From positions 38,389,708 to 38,453,707 of the forward strand of contig JAOANR010000001.1 in NCBI GenBank assembly GCA_030278955.1: a DNA stretch of 64,000 nt, given 5' to 3'. The notes below the pieces were generated by a model, which made no database searches, was not told where the DNA came from, and saw only the letters and a list, made by a program, of their open reading frames with translations. The stretch is from Hygrophila difformis (lineage: Eukaryota; Streptophyta; Magnoliopsida; Lamiales; Acanthaceae). The translations under genes were made by a program, and so were the position numbers. Of the stretch, positions 1 to 8,834 are shown piece by piece. Within the stretch, counting starts at the first letter, position 1, and every line of letters begins with the position of its first letter.

Positions 1-1597
1 AAACACGCTAACGAACAACTTTCATATTTTGAGTTTTTTCGGAATTAGGTGAGGAAGCAAGTGAAATTTTACAATATCTTCAAAACATAAAATCTGTCGA
101 CTTTTCTAAAACAGCGCACTGATTTTCAAACGAGTTTTCGACATAGCAAACGACCTCCAAAATTTATGAAAATTTACAGACACTTACAAGACACCAAAAT
201 AAACAAGTTTTATTATAGGCATTTTACGCAAAATCATTACGGATTAAATCAGATTAATTCATCAAGTTTGAATTCAAAATCTGTCAACTTTTTCCTTAAA
301 AACACAGTCTGTTCAAAATGGTTTTTGACTATCCAAACCTTAACGAAAATGCATGAACTTTTACAGGCATAATTATGAGACAATTATCTATAACTTTTAT
401 TTTTACACCAAAGATTAGGTTTGCGCGGAAGTGATAGAAAAATGTACATCAAGTTCGACTAGGCATGCTGTCAAGTTTTTCGAAAAATTCATGCAACTCA
501 GAAAATGTCCGACGCGTTTTGGGGTATCAAACCTTGATGAAAATGCGTGAAATTTTGATACAACCTAGATTAAGATGTTAGGAACAAATCTCTAGTTCGG
601 AGTTTTCCATTTCGGATTCTCGAAATAGGGTTTTTCGTTTGATCTCAGAAAACGCGCAAAAGTGAATCTTTTAAGTGCGATTTTTATGTTTTGATTAAAA
701 CTAATGTTACGAACGATCCTAAGCCACCGATATTGACATGTAAGGCATTATCTTAGTTGATATGAGTTCTAGACAGTCCTTGGGTCGTCCGAAATCTACG
801 GATCGTCACGAATGGATCTCCTCAACACGATTCTTCCTCCTTTGGCCACGAATCGGAATCGAAAGTAAAAATCTAGGGTTAGATCGAATTTTCGGACTCA
901 AAAAGATGTAGGAAAACTTAATAACACTCACCAAAAAATCTGAAATCCTTGAATCCTTGTTCTCCACGCCTCCTTGGTCGGATTTGGTTGCCGGAAAATG
1001 GTCGGAAAGCAAGAACTTGGTGTTTTTCGGGTTTGGGAGAAGTTTGGAGAATATGGGGCTGCCTAGGGTTGATCTTGGACGAAAATTTGAGTGCCAAACC
1101 CTCACAATCCATCCATATACTCCTTCCCTCGACTGGGATTGTGATACCAAAGTCGGGGGTCGAAAATAAGGTAAGAAATCGCCGAAAAGTGAAACCTGAT
1201 CGCACCGAGCCACGCGGCCGTGGCGCGCGATCTCCCCAGACCGCGTGGCCACCGCGCGGCGTCCGGCTGGGCTGCGGCCGGGCCGGGCCGTGCGATCCGT
1301 CGGGCCTTTCCTCCTCTTTCGGGTATCTATCCTCCTACGTTCTCGGGCTCGGTTTTCCGGGCCATTCCCGGATTATGATTTCTATCCTAAATTTTATTTC
1401 GTCTCTAATTGATTTTGTATTCGTATTCTTGAATCCGTTGAATTTGAATTCGTCGGCTTCAAATCCGTCGACCTTCGATTCCCGTGCAATGATTTATTTA
1501 TTTAAATCATTTCCGACTTCACGGTTCTTGGAATTAAAATTCCCTTGCTCTTCGAATTTAATTCCATTTCCTATTATTAAAAGTCTCGGGTATTACA
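1..1597 (-). mobile_element. Partial LTR (minus orientation), chromovirus family A
   Basis: Reverse complement of the LTR type that forms the 3' LTR of element A: in minus sense it starts TGTAATACCCGAGAC at 1597 and matches 19119-19584 and 31041-31335. It includes the GC-rich island (about 1205-1290) and the stretch matching A's GGTAAG donor region. The TG end lies at 1597 and is followed immediately by the last 22 bp of a plus-oriented LTR. This is therefore either the 5' LTR of a minus-strand element whose body lies left of the window, or a solo LTR. Its other end and target duplication are outside the window. The open frames inside it are not coding. Confidence 0.75.
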
Positions 1598-1622
1598 TTA
1601 TCAAAATCGCGGTGTTACAAGT

Positions 1623-1634
1623 TGGTATCAGAGC
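1623..1634 (+). other. Primer-binding site of element A (tRNA-iMet)
   Basis: TGGTATCAGAGC, three bases after the LTR end GTGTTACA, is the complement of the 3' end of plant initiator methionine tRNA. The same site at the same spacing occurs in C, E and F, and on the minus strand in B. It fixes the orientation of A as plus. Confidence 0.9.
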
Positions 1635-2029
1635 CCGGAATATTTTTAAAACTATTATTATTATTTTAAAAACTAGTATTATTTTTAACCATTATTTTAA
1701 AAACTATTATTATTATTTTAAGCCCAAGTCATTTTACTTATTATTTTATAAAATCCTAAATTTTTGAGCCAAAAAATTTTTAGACCAAAATTTTTATTTA
1801 CTTAGTCCAATATTTTTAAGCCAAAGATTTATTACTTTTGGCCCAATATAGAGGCTCAACATTTTATTACTATTATCCATGAAATAAATTTATTTTTTTA
1901 AAACACATGGATAAATTAAATTTTTATTGGGGGGATTGCATATGCATACTTGCATGTAGATTTAAATTCTTGCATCTCCTAAGCTTACATTTGACATGTT
2001 CTAACTCTAACATACCTTATTGACACTAG

Positions 2030-2422
2030 ATGGCCGAACCAAATGCGAATATGGTGAACCTTATGATGAAATTGATCAATGCAAATCTCGAATCACCACA
2101 AAATGTAAATAATTTTAAATTGCGGGTAGAACAACTGGAGGCGAACCTGGCCCACTTGGGACATATGAGAGAGGCAGATCAACACGACCTAACCCAACTC
2201 AAAGTTCAAGTCTCTGAACTCCAAGCCCAAGAGGCTGAACTCCAAAACAAGAATAATAACGTAGATGCACAAATAGGGCACGTGGCGTGGGAGCTGACTA
2301 AGCTAGCTAACCTAGCCGATGGTGTGATTCTTCATAGCCCGGAGCCTGCACCCGATGCTGCTGGAGCTAATGATCCACCAGGCCCAGTGGTCCATGGACC
2401 CTATGGAACCCTTGGGCTCTGA
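2030..2422 (+). CDS. Pre-gag coiled-coil ORF of element A
   Basis: 130 residues, between the PBS and where gag should be. Residues about 8-80 are heptad-like and rich in Leu, Glu and Gln, with the core RVEQLEANLAHLG; the C-terminal third is Pro/Ala/Gly rich. Homologous ORFs in the same place occur in C (22710), E (41852) and F (52001), so the frame is conserved between divergent families. The ATG follows an acceptor-like CACTAG directly, with CTAAC branch-point-like words 15-25 bases upstream. An AATAAAAT poly(A)-like signal follows at about 2563. I recognise no named domain. A structural accessory or Gag-interacting protein is a guess. Confidence 0.6.
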   Translation: MAEPNANMVNLMMKLINANLESPQNVNNFKLRVEQLEANLAHLGHMREADQHDLTQLKVQVSELQAQEAELQNKNNNVDAQIGHVAWELTKLANLADGVILHSPEPAPDAAGANDPPGPVVHGPYGTLGL

Positions 2423-2859
2423 CCAAGTTCCTGATGAGGAGACCTCTATGAAGGATCCGGCTACCTATTCCCCTAGGATTAGGGACCTATTGATACACTA
2501 TTATTAGATCTATTACTAGTATTGCTATCATGGCTTGTACTCGAATAAAATTTACTTTTGAGCAATAAAATTTCAAGCGTTTATATCATAAGTTACTCCG
2601 TATATTTAAAATGCCATTTAATCCTATTATACTATTTTAAAAAAAAAAACTGAACAGCTCAACTGTTCAAAAAAAAAAAAACTTGTTCTTAAACCCACAT
2701 TTTAAGACATGACAATCAAGCCGATAACCCACCAGTGATACTACATAACGAAATCACAAAGCTATGAAAAGCACACAGTCACAGTCAACATATAAACAAC
2801 TAAACGAAATACGCATAATATGGATCCTAAATAAGATGTAAAGGAAGAGGACCGCAGGA

Positions 2860-4160
2860 TCACTGGTCAGGCAATGGAAACCGACGCCGCATGTACTCGT
2901 CCATCTGCCTCATGTACGCGTACATGTCTGACATGGTGGCCTGGTACTCCAACTGCCTCTTAGTGATAGTGTCCATACGAGCCTGGTACAAGTCCATCCG
3001 GGCGTCCAAGGCGTCATAGCGAGCTTGCCCGGCTGCGAACCCAGCATCCATCCTGACCCGCATCTCCTGCATTATCTGTAATATCTGTGTCATCTCCTGA
3101 CTCTGCGGTGGAACTATGGGAGGTGGCTGCTCTGGGGGAACAACCAAGATCAAACCACCATCCTCGGGCTCTGGTCGAAGCACAGCCCAAGGAGCTCCGC
3201 GTTGCAAGGCATTGTGTCGAGCAGTGTAGCGCGAAATAAGGTAATAGTCATCCGCAGCTAGCTCGTACGGATCTGTCTCCAGTGTCGTACAGATCCCCTG
3301 TGCCGCACATAGACCGCAGATGAGATGGACATGAGTGATCACCCTACTACCTCGGCCTCGTCGCATACCCCTTAGGTTGTCCTCAATGCAAGCCCCCATA
3401 TTCACCCTACCGTTTCGGGCGATAAAGTGAATGGTCTCGTAAACATGGTCTATGACGATGTGGCTCCGAGTAATCGGCCAGACGCATCCTAACCATAACT
3501 GAGCAAGAGTACGCTAGGGAGTGTCCATCGTCGCCAACCGCAGCTCATGATCGTGCTCGGTCCGTGGTGCTACCTCGGTGCATAAGGCACCCCACGCAGG
3601 AGGGGGTATACGACCCTCAGGCTGTGGCCGGAACACGCTCTCGTCAGGTAGACCAAGATATAGGTTGGTCGCCCGAGCACTGAAGTCTAGATATCGACCA
3701 CGAACCCAGACACGAGACAAGTCGTTATGCTCCCCAAGACTGCCAATTTGGCGATAACCTCCATAGCTAGATACCTCGAAGCAATGCCCTCGGGATGGTG
3801 CTAAAGTCCAGTCCACTGGAGATGATCCAAGACCGCTCGGACCTTGTCATCGTCCACCTGATCGGGGTGGATGCCTCTCTCCGGAACATAAGCTCGGTTC
3901 CTGCGAAGCTCGTCGAAGTAGAACTCCTGAGCGGCCATCGTCGCAAACCGATGTTTGTCATGTCTGCGAGGATGCTCCTCATGGGGAAGGTCCTTGAGTG
4001 TCGGACCCTGCTCCTCCTCCTCATCGGACTCACTATAATCTATATCCGGCATCGCCGGAGCAGCAGAGCTAGGGCCAGCCTCATCACGACGGGTGGCCCG
4101 TCTCTTAGACCCCGGAGGGCACATAAGAGAGGCCAAAACAACCCACATAAAAAGTAGCAT
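2860..4160 (-). pseudogene. Broken plant-transposon-protein (Transposase_32-like) ORF
   Basis: Three minus-strand frames follow each other: 4160-3801 (acidic N-terminal part, then a segment beginning FATMAAQEFYFDEL), 3816-3514 (contains VRGRYLDFSARATNLYLGLP, the most recognisable block) and 3405-2860 (ends in a Met/Arg/Asp-rich coiled-coil-like tail). The block order resembles the putative plant transposon protein domain common in retroelement-derived ORFs of eudicots. One shift near 3810 and stops between 3513 and 3406 split it, so it is not translatable as one protein. The family call is from recalled motif style, not a search. Confidence 0.55.
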
Positions 4161-4810
4161 CCTGCGAAAATGTCCAAAACAAATATAAGACTATAATCCT
4201 CATAATAGTCAACAAGCGGGAATACACAGAAAAACATCAATATAGCCTTCCAATATGAATAATCCATAAAACATCAAGCCTAATTATCCGTCCTCAGCAA
4301 ATAGAAGGTAATCCGAGCAAAGAACGCATCAAAACAAGAATGGAGATCCTTGTGGCATTTCATCGAGCATGTTATGTGCACAATATATCATATTCCAAGG
4401 GCACTTACAAAATTCATAAAATTTGCCCACAATTGAAACAATCACCCAATCAACAACCAATGTCTACAATGTAGCACTAAACAACAACAATTGACTCGAA
4501 TTCATACCTACATTGTCGACTAAAATTGAAATGTGCATGTTTTTCCTAAAATTTCATAATCTAGCAAGGAATCACCAAGAACATGTATACATTATTGCAC
4601 AAACACATCCAAATCAACAAATATAACATCGAGTCACACAATCATTCACCAAATTGCATAAGTCAAGCCTAAAACTAACAAATCCCCAAATTTCTACATA
4701 AGCCCTAATTTCTAGAATTTGTCATGAAATCAAACGAACCAAGATGTAGAAACTAAAATTAACAAGTTATAGAGGAGGATTCATACCGTACTTAGTGAAA
4801 CCGAGACAGA

Positions 4811-4976
4811 AATCAAAGAGATTTGGAAGGAGGGAATCGAATTTGAGAGGAAATTGGGGAAGTGTCACGGAATGGGGAGAAATGGGGTGGAGAAATCAAA
4901 GAGATTTGGAAGGAGGGAATCGAATTTGAGAGGAAATTGGGGAAGTGTCACGGAATGGGGAGAAATGGGGTGGAGT
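4811..4976. repeat. 83-bp direct tandem duplication
   Basis: The unit beginning AATCAAAGAG at 4811 recurs at 4894, giving a period of 83 bp and two virtually identical copies. It lies just upstream (minus sense) of the broken ORF, next to a GC-rich block. The high identity points to a recent local duplication. The frames that span it are a by-product of the duplication, not genes. Confidence 0.85.
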
Positions 4977-5140
4977 TCGCGCACCGCACCCCGCGAGCCC
5001 TTTTTTTTCAAACTAACGCGGCCGCGCGGTCCCGACGCGGGATCGGCCCGCACCGGCGGGCAACGAATTTTGTTTTTTTATTATTTCTTTTTTATTTTAT
5101 TTTATTCTGTTTTTCCTTATTTCATTTTACCTTACACCAC

Positions 5141-5558
5141 TTAATTGAACCGAGCTTACATTGATAATGTGGTACGACGACATGGAGCACCACATAACAT
5201 CATTTCTGATAGAGACAGTAGATTTGTCACTCACTTTTGGACCAAGTTGCAAGAAGCACTCCGTACGCAGATTAAGATGAGTACTGCATTCCACCCGATG
5301 ATGGATGGACAGACGGAGAGAACGATCAAAACATTGGATGACATGCTGAGAGCGTGTGTCCTAGAGTTTAAGGGTAGTTGGGAAAATAATTTACTATTAA
5401 TTGAATTTTTCTATAACAATAGCTACCATGCTACCAGCATTGGCATGGCACCGTTCGAAGCACTGTATGGACGGAAGTGCCAAGTCCGCTAAGTTGGGAG
5501 AATGATAAGGCGGTGGTAGTAGGACCACAACTCGTTGAGGATATGGCTCAACCGGAAG
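5141..5558 (+). pseudogene. Integrase core fragment of element A pol
   Basis: Translates as the C-terminal half of a gypsy integrase core: DRDSRF (second catalytic Asp), the [12 protein letters not shown] block with the catalytic Glu, then the YNNSYH and [11 protein letters not shown] motifs. It matches C at about 27335-27730 and E at about 46240-46630. It begins in mid-domain at the junction with the inserted segment. It carries an extra residue in the YNNSYH region, loses frame after GRKC (near 5480), and ends at the TATGT target site of D. It cannot make a working integrase. Confidence 0.9.
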
Positions 5559-5879
5559 TATGTTGATAATGGCCAAAATTGCCCATTATTTCCAATCCAT
5601 TTCCGTGTCTGAGACGGACATTTTGATCGAAATCCCATCTTATTTCAATAAGAAAGCAGTTGAATTCGACAGATTGATGCAAGTTTGTAAAAATATTAAG
5701 CTGATAATGAAAGACACAAAATATGCAATTTTAGTTGCATTTGTGCTGGAAAAATCCAAAAACATGAAAAAAGAAAAAAGAAAAGAAAAAGGAATGAAAA
5801 GATGGGCAAAGGAATAAGATAGCCCACAAAAATCAAAAAGATGGGAAAAAGGAATGAAAATCCCACAATCTGAAAATTT

Positions 5880-6335
5880 GGCTAAGTGTTGAAAACCAAT
5901 TCGGTCTATAGGCAATTCGACCTAAATCGAATTGCTCAATAGACCGAATTGCTGAAAGAAAGGAAGAAAAAGAGGTGTTGAGGAAGAGAAGAGCAACCAA
6001 TTCGGTCTATGCAATTCGGTCTAAACCGAATTGACCCCTAGACCGAATTGCACCAAGGAAAGGAAGAAGACTTGGAACAAAACAGAAAGAAGAGGTTCGA
6101 TCTGTGCAATTCAGTCTACACCGAATTGACTGCATAGATCGAATTGCCTTAAAGCAAAGAAGCCAAGCAGGAGCCATCTTCAATTCGACAAGGCCAATTC
6201 GGTCTACCTATAGACCGAATTGATGGATGAATACCACATTCCAGCTCAAGAACAAGAAGGAAGACCTCATGCAATTCGAACTGCATTAATTCGATCTAAA
6301 CCGAATTGCATGAGGAGACCGAATCACATTCAAAA
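5880..6335. repeat. Cluster of CAATTCGGT/ACCGAATTG palindromes, block 1
   Basis: At least five groups of inverted words built from CAATTCGGTCTA and its complement TAGACCGAATTG occur at about 5900, 6000, 6100, 6195 and 6275, separated by 60-90 bases of unrelated purine-rich sequence. Each group can form one or more hairpins with stems of about 8-9 bp. Variants such as CAATTCGATCTA occur opposite TAGATCGAATTG (about 6135), so some variants keep their pairing. The block ends just upstream of the promoter-like sequence of D. Confidence 0.8.
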
Positions 6336-6364
6336 GTACAGTTGAGCACGTGAGAAATGCATGA

Positions 6365-6396
6365 TGGGCCTAGGGTTTCGAAAACAAGTATAAAAG
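6365..6396 (+). promoter_or_regulatory. Promoter-like block of D: site II + telo-box + TATA
   Basis: TGGGCC (site II, about 6365) runs directly into TAGGGTTT (inverted telo-box), and TATAAAAG follows at 6389-6396. Known plant biology: adjacent site II and telo-box elements are typical of promoters of ribosomal-protein and other growth-linked genes. Their position just before a good TATA box, and the lack of any gene, suggest the LTR's own promoter with transcription starting near 6420. The transcript would then run through the second palindrome block. Confidence 0.6.
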
Positions 6397-7224
6397 CTGA
6401 CCTTCCTCAACACAAGAAATATCCTTAGACACACAAACTCTTGGACAGTTGCTGGGAGACAAAAAGAAGGAGAAGGTTCTTCACCCCTTAAGGGTTAGGT
6501 AGGTAGTGTAGTTTAGATAGTTTATTTTTCATGCTTGTAATGTAGTTTTATTGCTTTTGAGTTTAGTTTTTGTCTCATAGAAGCTGGTTACCACCCTTAG
6601 TGTAGCCATTTCCATAAACCTTAAATGCTTTGTAGTTAGAATGAACCCTACCTTCAAGCTAATGAATGGTTTTAGGGATGTTTACTGCTTTTCGATGTCA
6701 ATACAAGAAGGAATCCAGAAATGGGTTTTCATTTCAAGTGTTTGGCATCTATTTAATGCTTTCCTTAGCAATAATGGTAGAATGTTTGTTTGTTTCAACT
6801 AGGTTATATTTATTATGCCCTAGTTGACTTGCATTCTCAATAAATGTGTGCTAAGTGGTATGTGGCTTGACTGTACACCTAAAAAACTCAAATAAGTGTT
6901 CTTAGATTTTAGATAATCTTAGGCTTGTTAGAATTTATTTTCTTGCTTTCCAGTTGCTGCTTTATTTGCTTTCATTATGTAGGTGTTCTTGCTTTTGAGC
7001 ATGTGTTCTTAAGTTGTCCAGTTTATGCTTGAATCTTTAATCTTCGATTGCTTGTTTGTAGTTTTGAGGTTTGGTTCAAGCCAATGCCTGTTAGCCACAT
7101 AACCTAGGTCTATTCTCATTAAAATACTCATTAGTGTGGCTGTGAAGTGACATTGATGTGAAATGAAGGATTAGGTAAATCTTATCCATCATAAACCACA
7201 CAATGTAAACCAAACCCACACTTA

Positions 7225-7845
7225 TGAGAGAAGACATGCAATTCGATTTGAGGTAGTTCGGTTTAGACCGAATCACTCATGAAAATGGAATTGCATGGCA
7301 AAAATAGTTGTTAATTGTTTCACTTGGAAAATTTATATGCAATTCGATCTAGGCAATTCGGTCTATACCGAATTGCCTATTCGGTCTATACCGAATTGCC
7401 CATGAGATCGAATTGCATAGCAAAAAGAGTTGTTTTCATGTGATCTCCATGCAATTCGGCCTATGCAATTCGCTCTACAGACCGAATTGCTCTTATAGAC
7501 CGAATTGACTTAGGAGACCACACTGTATGCATGCCATCCCTTCATGCCTTGGTTTATTTTCTCTATTTCACCAATTCGAATTGTCCAAGTTCGGTCTACC
7601 GAATTCAATTGGCAATTCGAATCACCTTCATTTTTGGGGTAAATGCCTTAGCCAAATTTAAGTGAAGGAATGACTTCGTCAATTCGAATTGTCCAATTCG
7701 GTTTAGACCGAATTGCGTGACAATTCAAATTAGAGGATGCTTCATGACTTTACAAGGATTAATTGGGTATGGTGTTACTTCATATCTCATGCATCCTCAA
7801 TTCGGTCTTTTTCTGCATTTAGCCCAATAGACCGAATTGCTTTCT
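7225..7845. repeat. Cluster of CAATTCGGT/ACCGAATTG palindromes, block 2
   Basis: A second set of the same inverted words at about 7240, 7340, 7375, 7450, 7570, 7685 and 7800. The clearest is at about 7355-7376, with stem CAATTCGGT, loop CTAT and stem ACCGAATTG. It lies about 0.85 kb downstream of the putative start of transcription, so the two blocks bracket the promoter and leader. No coding frame accompanies them. Confidence 0.8.
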
Positions 7846-8834
7846 TCCTTCTATTTTAAAACTCCAAAAATATTTTATCTCTCGAGTTGTGTAAGTTGCA
7901 TGGGTGTATTGGGCCTAGGCCCACTACATCTGACTTTATCCATTACACATCTCACCCCATTAGTGTCTACTTATTCTGTCATTAACACTCACACAATGCC
8001 AAAAACATTTTCTTGACCTTGTTTAGTTTCCCTTTCATTGTGTGCATGAACAGCTAGTAAGAAATAACATCAGACTAATGTTGGCGGATATTCCCACACG
8101 GATAATTAGCTCGTATTCTGAGTATTAATTACTAGTTGTTATTTTGCATGGTTCGGGTAGTGGTCGGTGGAAGCCTTGGCGGTTCGTCCATCCGGGATCA
8201 TAATAGCTGCTCAGCTGACTCCTATCCGGATACAGTTTTATTTTCTTTATCTTAATTTCAAACCTGAATCTAGAGTCGTAGTAATGATAGATGATATATG
8301 CCAATGTCATCTAATAATTATTACGGTAATAGAACATGTGGGTTTTCCTCCAAATTCACAGATAGTGAAGTCGAAGGTGACAGCGGCAACTGTCACTTAA
8401 GGCATTCATGTGTCTACATATCATTCCATCTGAAATACTTGGGACCCGGACAGCAGATGTTTGCAGTCCGGATAACCCCAATTAATTCTGGCATTCTCTT
8501 TTAGCCAATTTCTTCTTATCACAGGCTAATCCATCTCTGTGTTTTGAATTCTGTCTAATCCCACCATATATTTTGGGGTAGTTTATTTTACTTCTCATAT
8601 AAATGTATGCATGATACTATTATGTAGATACTGTGGTCATTACTATTTTGGGGATCCTTCCCCTTGGACATAGAAGTCTTGATTTAAATCAGATGTTGCA
8701 TAATAAATTTCCACAAAAAATCATTTTATAAAATTCGGATCTGAGTAAGGGATAAAATCAACAGTTATGACTAATTCATCTTCTACTGGGGGTTGATTTT
8801 AAGAACTTAGAAGCATAGTCAGCGATTAGGTCTC

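Larger units (their letters stand above)
2640..5136 (-). mobile_element. Inserted or replaced segment, probably a fragment of a minus-strand LTR-type element
   Basis: Element A homology stops near 2640 (after the pre-gag ORF and its A-rich tail) and resumes in the integrase at about 5141. Between them lies a minus-strand unit: an oligo(A)-flanked 17-bp hairpin (GAACAG/CTGTTC) at about 2655, the broken Transposase_32-like frame (2860-4160), about 600 bp of AT-rich DNA with no gene, a duplicated 83-bp unit, a GC-rich block (4977-5065) like the U3 islands of the neighbouring LTRs, and an AT-rich end at CCTTACA (5136). On the minus strand this reads TGTAAGG, then AT-rich, then GC-rich, like the start of the other LTRs. 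I found no target duplication or second LTR, so the boundaries are approximate. Confidence 0.45.

Noticed and set aside
949..1767. 272-residue open frame on the plus strand
   Set aside because: It runs through a minus-oriented LTR and across its border into another LTR end and the PBS; no domain, low-complexity C-terminus, and no conservation of the frame in other LTR copies.
2655..2690. Poly(A)-flanked hairpin as a LINE or SINE tail
   Set aside because: The A runs flank a 17-bp hairpin on both sides and no target duplication or SINE promoter boxes were seen.
4854..5164. Short frames around the 83-bp duplication
   Set aside because: They exist because the unit is duplicated and run into GC-rich and T-rich noncoding sequence; no domain.
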